DNA of 13,790 bases, taken from contig CALVPW010000043.1 in the NCBI GenBank assembly GCA_944354085.1, positions 1 to 13,790 on the forward strand, read 5' to 3'. The stretch comes from an uncultured Clostridia bacterium (GTDB lineage Bacteria; Bacillota; Clostridia; Christensenellales; Borkfalkiaceae). Below are positions 7,676 to 13,790 of the stretch, one piece after another. The position numbers and the translations under genes are program-made. Position 1 is the first letter of the stretch; each line of letters starts with the position of its first letter. Under the pieces are notes generated by a model that was not told the DNA's origin, did not search any database, and worked only from the letters and a program-made list of their open reading frames with translations.

Positions 7676-8443
7676 TCAGCCGAGCGCGACGTCGAGGAGC
7701 ATCATCAGGCAAAACCCCGCGACCACCCCCACGGAAGCGAGCGTGCGGCTGCCCGAAAAACACGCGGGGATGAGCTCCGAACAGACGACGGCGATCATCG
7801 CGCCCGCCGAAAACGCGAGCGCCCACGGGAGCACGGCGCAGGCGGCGCCCGCGAGCAGCGCCCCCAGAACGCAGGCGGGCACTTCCACCGCACCCGAAGC
7901 CTGCGCGAACAAAAAACTTTTCAGCCGCCCCGCCCCGCGCGCCCTGAGCGGGAACGCGACGCACATCCCTTCCGGGAAGTTCTGCACGGCGATCCCGACG
8001 GCGAGCAGCGCCGCCGAAAAGACCGCCGCCCCCGCGGCGGGCGCCGCCGCGAACGCCACGCCGACCGCCATTCCCTCCGGGATATTGTGCAGCGTCACGG
8101 CAAAATACAAGAGCGCGCCCCGCTTCTCCCCCGCATGCAGCCGCCGCGTACGGCGGGCAAGGAAGACGTCCCCCGCGACGAGAAACCCGCCGCCAAGCAA
8201 AAATCCCGCCGTGACGGGAATATATGCGGGCAATCGGCTCTCCGCCTCGATGGCGGGCAAGAGAAGCGAAAAAAAGCTCGCGGCGATCATGATCCCCGCC
8301 GAAAATCCCAAAAGCACCGTAAAAACGCCCTCTTTGGGGCGCCGCGACAAAAAAACGCACGCCGCGCCGAGCGCCGTGGCGGCGTACATCACGAGCGAAG
8401 CGATCAGCGCCTGCACCCACACATCCAACGATAAAAACCACAT
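7676..8443 (-). CDS. ZIP-family divalent metal transporter
   Basis: The 255-residue, strongly hydrophobic protein fits the bacterial ZIP family (ZupT/GufA-like), inner-membrane permeases importing Zn2+ or related divalent cations. The two hallmark metal-site helices are HNIPEG (119-124) and QNFPEG (154-159); further polar residues sit in GAVEVP (184-189) and CSELIP (221-226). About eight membrane segments can be drawn. The loop between the third and fourth segments (RRTRRLHAGEKRG) is short and lacks the His-rich repeat of many eukaryotic ZIPs. The ATG at 8443 has AAGGGGA about 5 nt upstream. I see no convincing own promoter in the 190 nt upstream, which is shared with a divergent gene and holds an inverted repeat. 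Substrate (Zn, Fe or Mn) cannot be told from sequence. Confidence 0.88.
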   Translation of the reverse strand: MWFLSLDVWVQALIASLVMYAATALGAACVFLSRRPKEGVFTVLLGFSAGIMIAASFFSLLLPAIEAESRLPAYIPVTAGFLLGGGFLVAGDVFLARRTRRLHAGEKRGALLYFAVTLHNIPEGMAVGVAFAAAPAAGAAVFSAALLAVGIAVQNFPEGMCVAFPLRARGAGRLKSFLFAQASGAVEVPACVLGALLAGAACAVLPWALAFSAGAMIAVVCSELIPACFSGSRTLASVGVVAGFCLMMLLDVALG

Positions 8444-8509
8444 ATCTTTCCCCTTTCGTACCCCCGCTCAACCCATCGTATGCGCGCAGACGTCGGAAGG
8501 TGCGGCGGC

Positions 8510-8532
8510 TTTTTGTGAAAAGTGCACAAAAA
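8510..8532. repeat. Perfect 8-bp inverted repeat in the divergent intergenic region
   Basis: TTTTTGTG (8510-8517) and CACAAAAA (8525-8532) are exact inverted copies around a 7-nt centre. A second overlapping pair, GTGAAAA (8515-8521) with TTTTCAC (8546-8552), is also exact. It lies between the ZIP gene and the divergently transcribed membrane-protein gene, 40 bp upstream of the latter's -35 box, the position of a regulator-binding site. Regulator unknown; a role in metal control of the ZIP gene is inference only. Confidence 0.4.
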
Positions 8533-8571
8533 CAGGGGCAAAGTTTTTTCACGGAATTTTCGCCGAGCATC

Positions 8572-8600
8572 TTGACAAGCCGCCCTTTTCGTACTATAAT
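8572..8600 (+). promoter_or_regulatory. Perfect-consensus sigma-A promoter for the membrane-protein gene
   Basis: TTGACA (8572-8577) and TATAAT (8595-8600) are both exact consensus boxes with a 17-bp spacer. The predicted start near 8607 leaves a short untranslated leader of about 28 nt before the ATG at 8635. Confidence 0.9.
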
Positions 8601-8634
8601 ATAGGAAAATCATGTGAATATTGGGGGAAACGTT

Positions 8635-9096
8635 ATGTTGGCATTGGGCATTGTAACGCTGTTTTTGACCGCGTTCACGATCATCTACTACTCGTACCTC
8701 TCCAACCATTCCGAGCGCGATGTTTCGTTCTTTTTGAGCGTGAGCATGCTCTCCATGCTGCTCAACTTCTGCACGAACATGGGCGGCGGAAACGGGCTTT
8801 CGGTGGTGTACCTCGTCATCGCGGTCGTCTTTCTCGGCGTCGGCTTTGCCGTCGATCTGCACGAGACGCTCGCCTTCTACACCTCGATCGGACCTTGGTT
8901 CAAGGAGACCTTTACGAACACCAAGCTGATCGGCTGGCAGATCCTTTCGATGGCGGTCTGCCCCGCAGGCATCGCGCTGTACTTTGTGTGGTATAAGGAA
9001 AAACCCGCGCTCGCAAAGATCTGCGGCAGATGCGGCATCTTCGGCGTCCTGCTTTTGGGGCTGCTCCTTTGGATGATCCTCGGCGCCGTGCTTTGA
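8635..9096 (+). CDS. Small multi-pass membrane protein of unknown function
   Basis: I do not recognise this 153-residue protein. It is very hydrophobic, with likely membrane segments near 1-22, 31-48, 55-73, 98-119 and 133-153. Between the third and fourth lies a more polar stretch (74-97: DLHETLAF...WFKETFTNTK), possibly amphipathic or a loop. A CGRCG pair (Cys130, Cys133) precedes the last segment and could be a redox or metal pair, though two cysteines alone prove little. I chose the ATG at 8635, with GGGGG (8623-8627) 7 nt upstream; an in-frame GTG at 8614 would consume the ribosome site. It is a single-gene unit: consensus promoter ahead, strong terminator behind, neighbours on the opposite strand. 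Coding is supported by clean hydrophobic periodicity and signals at both ends; function is open. Confidence 0.8.
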   Translation: MLALGIVTLFLTAFTIIYYSYLSNHSERDVSFFLSVSMLSMLLNFCTNMGGGNGLSVVYLVIAVVFLGVGFAVDLHETLAFYTSIGPWFKETFTNTKLIGWQILSMAVCPAGIALYFVWYKEKPALAKICGRCGIFGVLLLGLLLWMILGAVL

Positions 9097-9110
9097 TCCG
9101 AACAAATTCT

Positions 9111-9140
9111 CCCGCTGCCCGATGGGCGGCGGGATCTTTT
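9111..9140 (+). terminator. Intrinsic terminator of the membrane-protein gene
   Basis: A 10-bp stem CCCGCTGCCC / GGGCGGCGGG with one G-U pair and a GAT loop (9111-9133) is followed by ATCTTTT. It starts 14 nt after the stop codon. Confidence 0.88.
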
Positions 9141-9144
9141 ATGC

Positions 9145-9180
9145 AAAAAAGAGGCTCGCCTTCACGGCGGGCCTCTTTTT
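9145..9180. terminator. Bidirectional intrinsic terminator
   Basis: A 10-bp stem (GAGGCTCGCC 9151-9160, GGCGGGCCTC 9166-9175) with a 5-nt loop is flanked by A6 on the left and T5 on the right, so it can end transcripts from both directions. On the plus strand it backs up the preceding terminator; on the minus strand it ends the predicted small RNA and any read-through from hemL. Confidence 0.9.
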
Positions 9181-9243
9181 CTTCCTTCCCCCCATAGCCT
9201 TTGGCGAAAAGTTCGCCCCGCGGGATGCCCGCGTCCTATGGAT
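9145..9243 (-). ncRNA. Predicted small structured RNA of about 100 nt, unidentified class
   Basis: A near-consensus minus-strand promoter (9278-9250) and an intrinsic terminator (9175-9145) frame about 100 nt with no credible gene. The predicted RNA folds on inspection into a three-way junction: closing stem CCATAG (9241-9236) with CTATGG (9197-9192); hairpin CGCGGG-CAT-CCCGCG (9233-9219); hairpin GGCGAA-CTT-TTCGCC (9217-9203). A single-stranded purine run GGGGAAGGAAG follows, then an A5 stretch, the terminator stem and U6. I see none of the conserved motifs of SRP RNA, 6S RNA, tmRNA, hammerhead ribozymes or common riboswitches. It may be a trans-acting sRNA; the exposed GGA-containing purine stretch could bind CU-rich RNA or a GGA-binding protein such as CsrA. 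Promoter, fold and terminator are seen; function is not. Confidence 0.65.
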
Positions 9244-9249
9244 ACAGTC

Positions 9250-9278
9250 ATTTTAGCGCACGCGGCGGCATTTGTCAA
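9250..9278 (-). promoter_or_regulatory. Sigma-A-type promoter with no downstream protein gene
   Basis: On the minus strand TTGACA (9278-9273) and TAAAAT (9255-9250) are separated by exactly 17 bp. Start predicted near 9243. It begins 29 nt beyond the hemL stop and directs transcription into a non-coding stretch ending in a terminator. Confidence 0.85.
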
Positions 9279-9307
9279 GTGCATTCGGAAAATTTTTTGA
9301 ACGAACT

Positions 9308-10561
9308 TCACACTTTTTTCACGGCTTCCCCGATCGCGGCGGCGGTCAACGCAAGTTCCTCTTCCCCGTGCGCGGCGGAGAGGAACATCGCCTCGAACTG
9401 CGAGGGCGCCACGTATATCCCGCGGTCGAGCATCCTGCCGAAATACGCCGCGAACGCGCGGGTATCGCAGGCGGACGCCTCGTCAAAATTTTCGGGCGGG
9501 CGGGGCGCGAAAAAGGGCGTGAGCACCGAACCCACCCGTCCCACGGGAACGCCCGCGCGTTCGAACGCCGTTTGTAAGTACGCGCCGCGCCGTTCGAGCG
9601 CGGGGTACAGCGCATCTTTCTCCTCGCGCAGGATGCGCAGCGTCGTAAGCCCCGCCGCCGTCGCAACGGGATTGCCCGCGAGCGTCCCCGCCTGATACAC
9701 CCCGCCCAGGGGCGCGACGAGCGCCATCACCTCCCGCCTGCCGCCGTACGCCGCGAGCGGCATGCCGCCGCCCACGATCTTGCCGAAGCACGCAAGATCG
9801 GGCGTGACGCCGTAGTAGTCCGCCGCGCCGCCGTAGGCGATGCGGAAGCCCGTGATGACCTCGTCAAAGATGAGGAGCGCGCCGTGTTTGGTGCACAGCG
9901 CGCGCAGCGCCTGCAAAAAGCCCTCTTTGGGCGGAACGACGCCCATGTTCGCCGCGACGGGCTCGACGATAGCGCACGCCACTTCGCCCGTGTTCGCCTC
10001 GAAAAGCGCCGCCGCGGACGCGGCGTCGTTGTAGCGCGCAACGAGCGTCTCGTTCGCATAGGCGGCGGGCACGCCCAAACTGTCGGGCACGGCGCCCGTC
10101 ATGCAGCCCGACCCCGCCTTGACGAGCAGCCCGTCCGAATGCCCGTGATAGCAGCCCGCGAATTTTATCACCTTATCCCGCCCCGTATAGCCGCGGGCGA
10201 GCCGCACGGCGGACATCGTCGCCTCCGTGCCCGAACTGACGAGCCGCACCATCTCCATATAGGGCGCGGCAAAGGCGATCTCTTCGGCGAGCTGCGTCTC
10301 GCGGACGGTGGGCGCGCCGTATGTGAGCCCGCTTTGCGCGGCGGAACGCACCGCCGAAACGACTTCCTCCCGCGCATGTCCCAAAATGAGCGGGCCCCAG
10401 CTCATCACATAGTCGAGATATCCCCTGCCGTTCGTATCGTAAATGCGGCTGCCCGCGGCGCGGGAGACGAAAAAAGGTTCCCGACCCACCGCGCGGAAGG
10501 CGCGTACGGGCGAATCCACGCCGCCCGGAAGGATGCGCTTGGCGCGTTCGAATTCCGTCAT
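9308..10561 (-). CDS. hemL: Glutamate-1-semialdehyde 2,1-aminomutase
   Basis: HemL converts glutamate-1-semialdehyde to 5-aminolevulinate, the tetrapyrrole precursor of the C5 pathway. The 417-residue protein begins with the family N-terminus (ERAKRILPGGVDSPVRAF, residues 5-22) and has SSGTEATMSAVRLAR (109-123), GCYHGHSD (136-143), FDEVITGFR (232-240) and the PLP-binding Lys261 in CFGKIVGGGMP. The ATG at 10561 overlaps the hemB stop (ATGA) and is preceded by GGAGGAGAAGG. Longer upstream in-frame reading lies inside hemB in another frame and is not conserved. It is the last gene of the hem operon; no terminator is seen immediately after it, so transcription may continue to the terminator at 9175-9145. 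Confidence 0.97.
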   Translation of the reverse strand: MTEFERAKRILPGGVDSPVRAFRAVGREPFFVSRAAGSRIYDTNGRGYLDYVMSWGPLILGHAREEVVSAVRSAAQSGLTYGAPTVRETQLAEEIAFAAPYMEMVRLVSSGTEATMSAVRLARGYTGRDKVIKFAGCYHGHSDGLLVKAGSGCMTGAVPDSLGVPAAYANETLVARYNDAASAAALFEANTGEVACAIVEPVAANMGVVPPKEGFLQALRALCTKHGALLIFDEVITGFRIAYGGAADYYGVTPDLACFGKIVGGGMPLAAYGGRREVMALVAPLGGVYQAGTLAGNPVATAAGLTTLRILREEKDALYPALERRGAYLQTAFERAGVPVGRVGSVLTPFFAPRPPENFDEASACDTRAFAAYFGRMLDRGIYVAPSQFEAMFLSAAHGEEELALTAAAIGEAVKKV

Positions 10562-11538
10562 ACGCCCTTCTCCTCCCATGCGGCGGCGTCGAGCGCGTGA
10601 TAGGTGATGACAAGATCTGCCCCCGCGCGGAAAAACGCCGTCAGGATCTCTTTGACGATGCGGCGTTCGTCCAGCCAGCCTTTGGCTGCCGCCGCCTTGA
10701 CCATCGCATATTCGCCGCTCACGTTGTATACGCACAGCGGCAGAAGGGTGTGGGCGCGCGCCTCCTTGATGATATCCAAAAAGGCGAGCGCGGGCTTGAC
10801 CATCAAAATATCCGCCCCCTCCTCCTCGTCGGCGGCGAGCTCGCGCAGTGCCTCCCGCCCGTTGCGGAAGTCCATCTGATAGCTCTGCCTGTCCCCCGTC
10901 TGCGGCGCGCTGTCCGCGGCGTCGCGGAAGGGTCCGTAAAACGCGGAGGCAAACTTGGCGCTGTACCCCATCACGGGAATATGCGGATACCCCGCATTAT
11001 CGAGCGCGGCGCGGATGGCGGCGACCACGCCGTCCATCATGGACGAGGGCGCGACCATGTCTGCCCCCGCCTTCGCGTAAGCGAGCGCCGCCTTCGCGTG
11101 CAGGGGCAGCGAAGCGTCGTTTTCCACCCTACCGTCCCGCAGCACGCCGCAATGCCCGTGCGCGGTGTATTCGCACAGGCACACGTCGGCGACGATGAGC
11201 ATCTCCCGTCCGCGCCGCGCGCAATGCGCCCGCAAAAAGCGGACGGCTTGCGGCACCACGCCGTCTTCCGCGTAAGCGCCGCTGCCCGTTTCGTCCTTTT
11301 CCTTGGGGATGCCGAAGAGCATGACGCCCGCGATGCCCGCATCGAGCACGGCGTCGGCGACCTCACCCAAGCGGTCGACGGAATAACGGAAGACGCCGGG
11401 CATGCTCTCGACCGCCTCCTTTTTCCCCTCCCCCCATACGACGAAGACGGGGTAGATGAGTTTTTGTTTGCAGATATGCGTTTCGGCAACGGCGCCGCGC
11501 AGCGCCGCCGTTCTCCTCAGCCTTCTCAGCCGTTGCAT
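10558..11538 (-). CDS. hemB: Delta-aminolevulinic acid dehydratase (porphobilinogen synthase)
   Basis: HemB condenses two 5-aminolevulinates to porphobilinogen. The 326-residue protein has the usual basic N-terminus (MQRLRRLRRTAALRG), the two Schiff-base lysines Lys195 (GYSAKFASAFYGPFRDA) and Lys248 (ILMVKPALAFLDI), and Cys120, Cys122 and Cys130 in DVCLCEYTAHGHCG, the arrangement of zinc-dependent enzymes. The ATG at 11538 follows AAGGAGG closely and overlaps the end of cobA-hemD by 13 nt; the C-terminal TGA overlaps the hemL ATG. Length and motif order are normal. Confidence 0.97.
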   Translation of the reverse strand: MQRLRRLRRTAALRGAVAETHICKQKLIYPVFVVWGEGKKEAVESMPGVFRYSVDRLGEVADAVLDAGIAGVMLFGIPKEKDETGSGAYAEDGVVPQAVRFLRAHCARRGREMLIVADVCLCEYTAHGHCGVLRDGRVENDASLPLHAKAALAYAKAGADMVAPSSMMDGVVAAIRAALDNAGYPHIPVMGYSAKFASAFYGPFRDAADSAPQTGDRQSYQMDFRNGREALRELAADEEEGADILMVKPALAFLDIIKEARAHTLLPLCVYNVSGEYAMVKAAAAKGWLDERRIVKEILTAFFRAGADLVITYHALDAAAWEEKGV

Positions 11539-12962
11539 GATGCCTCCTTGCGGGCGACCGCCTCGGCGAGCGCCGCGGCGGTGCACGACGCGGCGACGAC
11601 GGGCGCATAGCCCCTTTTTTTGAGTTCTTTTGCCGTCTCTTCCCCGATGCAGACGGGCGTGACCGTTTCGGGGAGCGCGCCGCCTTCGAGCAAAGCGCGT
11701 ACGCCGCCCGCCGAACCGAACGTGACGTATTTTGCCGCGGCGAGCGCCGCCCGCGCGCGGGCGACCTGCGCTTCGTCGGTACGGGTGCGGTAGAGCGAGA
11801 TCTGTTCTCCCGCGCCGCAAAGCGCTTCGCTCCCCGCTTCCGCCCGCAAAAGCGCCGTCTCCTCCCGCAGGGCGCCCGCCGAGGCAAGCGCCCGTGCGAG
11901 CGCTTCCGCCGTGAAGACGGGCGGCACGAGGTCGGGGAGGATGCCCGCTTCTTGGAGCGCCTCGGCAGTATGCGCGCCGATGGCGGCGAATTTTTTCCCC
12001 GCGAGGCGGCGCACGTCAAAGCGCAGCGCCCGCGCCCGCGCAAAAAACAGGCGCACGCCGTTTGCCGACGTGAACACCAGATATTTGTATCCTTCCAGCC
12101 GCGAAAACACGCGATCGAACGGGAGCGCCTCTGCCGCGAGCGTGGCGCACGGAACACAGGAAAACCCCTTTGCCGCGAGCGCCGCGGCAACGCGCGCTGT
12201 GTGATCCGCCGTGCCCGTCACCACGACGGACGGCTGCACAAAACAGCGAAAGAACTGCTCGCCCAACAGATCTTCGCGGCACGTCTCTCCCACCACCACG
12301 GTGAGCGGAGCGGGCAGGCGCGCCGCCTCCCGCGGCATGTTTTTCAGCGTGCAGCGCACGGCTTTCCCCCCCGCCATGCCCGCATCCGATATGACTGCTG
12401 CGGGGGTATCCTCGGACATGCCCCCCTCTAAAAGCGTCCTTTGGATGGCGGGCGCGTTTGCCTTTGCCATCAAAAAGACGTACGTCGTATCCTTTTCGGG
12501 CGCGGGAACGCAAAAAGGCTCCCCCGCCGTATGCGCCGTATACACGCAAAATCCCCTTGCCGTGCCGCGGTGCGTGACGGGAATGCCCGCCCATTCCGCC
12601 GCCGCCACCGCCGCGGTGACGCCCGGCACCACGCCGCAGCGCACGCCCGCCGCGGCGAGCGCTGCGAGCTCCTCCCCGCCCCGCCCGAAGACAAAGGGAT
12701 CTCCCCCTTTTAAGCGGACGGTGAGCGGATATTGCGCCGCGCAGCGCACGAGCACGCGGCAGATCTCCTCCTGCGAGGCAGCGTGCGCGCCCGCCCGCTT
12801 GCCGACGAAGATGCGCGCGCAGTCCTCCCTGACAAAGCGCAGGAGCGCCGCGTCGATGAGGCTGTCGTATACCACGCAGTCGCATTGGCGCAAAAGTTCC
12901 GCGCCGCGCAGCGTGATCGTTCCCTCGCCGCAGCCCGCGCCCACCAAAACGACGCGGTTCAT
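11526..12962 (-). CDS. cobA-hemD: Fused uroporphyrinogen-III C-methyltransferase / uroporphyrinogen-III synthase
   Basis: The 478-residue protein joins two enzymes. Residues 1 to about 240 are a SAM-dependent methyltransferase (CobA/SUMT, uroporphyrinogen III to precorrin-2): glycine-rich VGAGCGEG (7-14, Cys where Pro is common), GGDPFVFGRGGEE (86-98) and VPGVTAAVAAAEWAGIPVTHR within 112-132. Residues about 245-478 are a HemD domain, poorly conserved as usual, recognisable by VVVTGTADH at its start, a VFTSANGVRLFF segment near 300 and later FGSAGGVRAL. HemD cyclises hydroxymethylbilane to uroporphyrinogen III, so the fusion passes its product to its own methyltransferase and directs flow toward cobalamin or siroheme rather than haem. 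Such fusions are common in Clostridia. The ATG at 12962 overlaps the hemC stop (ATGA). Confidence 0.95.
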   Translation of the reverse strand: MNRVVLVGAGCGEGTITLRGAELLRQCDCVVYDSLIDAALLRFVREDCARIFVGKRAGAHAASQEEICRVLVRCAAQYPLTVRLKGGDPFVFGRGGEELAALAAAGVRCGVVPGVTAAVAAAEWAGIPVTHRGTARGFCVYTAHTAGEPFCVPAPEKDTTYVFLMAKANAPAIQRTLLEGGMSEDTPAAVISDAGMAGGKAVRCTLKNMPREAARLPAPLTVVVGETCREDLLGEQFFRCFVQPSVVVTGTADHTARVAAALAAKGFSCVPCATLAAEALPFDRVFSRLEGYKYLVFTSANGVRLFFARARALRFDVRRLAGKKFAAIGAHTAEALQEAGILPDLVPPVFTAEALARALASAGALREETALLRAEAGSEALCGAGEQISLYRTRTDEAQVARARAALAAAKYVTFGSAGGVRALLEGGALPETVTPVCIGEETAKELKKRGYAPVVAASCTAAALAEAVARKEASCNG

Positions 12963-13744
12963 AAAAGCGCCTCCGCAATTTGGCGCAGCGTCTCTTCGCC
13001 CGCGTACGGCAGGGCGCAGATCTTCCCTTCGTATTGTGCAAAGAGCGTCGCCCCGTCAAAATAACAGCCCACACCGCCCGTACAGCCGCCGCCAAGAAGG
13101 CGCTGCAGCGCGCGTTCGATGCGCGCGGCGCGCCCCGCAGCCGCGTCGTGGATGCATGCGCCCGCCGCCCCTTCGACGGCGATGATGCCCTGACACGCCG
13201 CAGGCACGCAGACGTCGACGGCGAGCGGCTCCGCCGTAAACCCTTCCGCCGCGATATGCAGCCGATCCAGCCCCGCCGCCGCGAGCACGAGCGCATCGAA
13301 CTCGCCCAAAAGAAGTTTACGGATACGCGTATCCACATTGCCGCGCACGGGCAGGACCTCCGCCGCGGGAAAACGCCGTTTGACCGCCGCCGCACGGCGG
13401 GGCGACCCCGTTCCCACGCGCGTCACGCGTTCCCCCGTTTTCAGGAGACAGTCGCGCGCGTCGGCGCGCGGCAGGCAGAAAAACCCGTCGCTTCGCTCGT
13501 CCGCGGGCAGATCTTTGGCGGAATGCACGGCGAGATCGAGCGTTCCCGCCGCGATCATCTCAGAGAAAACGTCGGTGAACGCGCCCCGTCCAATGGCGGA
13601 GAGCGGGGAGGCAAGGTCTTCGTCCCCCCGCGTCCTGACGATCACAAGCTGCGTTTCGTACCCCTTTTCCCGCAAAAGATGGGCAGCTTCCTCCGCCTGT
13701 GCGCGGGCCAGCGCCGAGCCACGCGTTCTCATCCTGCGCGTCAC
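12959..13744 (-). CDS. hemC: Hydroxymethylbilane synthase (porphobilinogen deaminase)
   Basis: HemC polymerises four porphobilinogens into hydroxymethylbilane. Visible: TRGSALARAQ (7-16), the catalytic Asp78 in HSAKDLP (75-81), TGSPRRAAAV (112-121), PVRGNVDTRIRKLLLGEFDA (132-151), and Cys221 in GGGCTGGVGCY, the dipyrromethane cofactor attachment site. At 261 residues it is shorter than the usual 290-315, mainly after Cys221. The residue usually Gly or Ala just before TRGS is Arg6. The start used is a GTG at 13744, whose GTGA overlaps the stop of the upstream frame and which gives the usual N-terminal strand; an ATG at 13732 would leave only MRTRGS. The frame has no stop between the GTG and the right edge, so a start outside the window cannot be formally excluded. 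Confidence 0.94.
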   Translation of the reverse strand: MTRRMRTRGSALARAQAEEAAHLLREKGYETQLVIVRTRGDEDLASPLSAIGRGAFTDVFSEMIAAGTLDLAVHSAKDLPADERSDGFFCLPRADARDCLLKTGERVTRVGTGSPRRAAAVKRRFPAAEVLPVRGNVDTRIRKLLLGEFDALVLAAAGLDRLHIAAEGFTAEPLAVDVCVPAACQGIIAVEGAAGACIHDAAAGRAARIERALQRLLGGGCTGGVGCYFDGATLFAQYEGKICALPYAGEETLRQIAEALL

Positions 13745-13788
13745 AATCGCGCCGAAATCAAAAGCATCTCGACGGTAGCCAGATATTG
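13741..13788 (-). CDS. C-terminal end of an unidentified upstream gene (partial)
   Basis: A frame entering from the right edge reads QYLATVEMLLISARL and ends in a TGA that overlaps the hemC GTG (GTGA), the same stop-start coupling seen at the other hem junctions. Fifteen residues are too few to name it; in clostridial hem clusters this slot is often held by hemA or a precorrin-2 dehydrogenase, but nothing here proves either. Confidence 0.35.
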   Translation of the reverse strand, partial: QYLATVEMLLISARL

Positions 13789-13790
13789 CT

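Noticed and set aside
8612..8617. A minimal start-stop element ATGTGA ahead of the membrane-protein gene
   Set aside because: It lies within about 5 nt of the predicted transcription start, leaving no room for a ribosome site.
2026..8996. Several very long plus-strand open frames (for example 3538-4935, 4647-6212, 6936-8996)
   Set aside because: They are antisense to well-conserved minus-strand pur and ZIP genes, have low-complexity compositions (rich in Arg, Ala, His, Asp) and lack promoters or ribosome sites; they arise from high GC content.
9139..9195. An 18-codon ORF (MGGRKKKRPAVKASLFFA) within the predicted small RNA
   Set aside because: Its ATG lies in the closing stem, the possible ribosome site is only 2 nt away, and the frame runs through the terminator hairpin and past the U tract, so the mRNA would lack its stop codon.
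9181..9243. Small bacterial SRP RNA (4.5S), suggested by GGAAGGAAG
   Set aside because: The conserved apical loop context (GGTCAGG followed by AGCAGCC) is absent, and the purine run lies outside the stems rather than in an internal loop.

Overview
The window is a GC-rich, densely packed bacterial segment with G/C-heavy third codon positions, strong GGAGG-type ribosome binding sites and sigma-A-type promoters with 17-bp spacers. Gene content points to an anaerobic member of the Firmicutes (Clostridia): a compact purE-C-F-M-N-(PurH activities)-D operon, a clostridial-type hemC / cobA-hemD fusion / hemB / hemL cluster for tetrapyrrole (probably cobalamin/siroheme) precursors, and an archaeal-type stand-alone IMP cyclohydrolase beside a stand-alone AICAR formyltransferase in place of bifunctional PurH. 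The exact lineage cannot be fixed from sequence reading alone; an uncultured gut clostridium would fit.

Layout, in transcription order. (1) Minus strand, 7637 to the left edge: a near-consensus promoter, a 5' leader of about 165 nt with several mutually exclusive pairings, then purE, purC, purF, purM, purN, purO-type IMP cyclohydrolase, the PurH formyltransferase domain and purD, which runs off the left edge. With enzymes not seen here (purK, purQ/L/S, purB) these make IMP from PRPP. (2) Minus strand, 8443-7676: a ZIP-family metal transporter directly upstream of the pur promoter. (3) Plus strand, 8572-9140: a perfect-consensus promoter driving a 153-residue membrane protein of unknown function, closed by a terminator. 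(4) Minus strand, 9278-9145: a near-consensus promoter, about 100 nt of highly foldable non-coding sequence and an intrinsic terminator. This looks like an independent small RNA gene and is the most novel-looking item. (5) Minus strand, 13790-9308: the 3' end of an unidentified gene, then hemC, cobA-hemD, hemB and hemL, each start overlapping the previous stop, consistent with one translationally coupled operon.

The two operons supply purines, and uroporphyrinogen III / precorrin-2. I saw no CRISPR array, insertion sequence, tRNA or rRNA. Long open frames antisense to the pur and hem genes are by-products of high GC content and are not annotated. No intergenic stretch exceeds 300 bases; the three longest (7437-7675, 8444-8634 and 9097-9307) all carry regulatory or RNA features described below.
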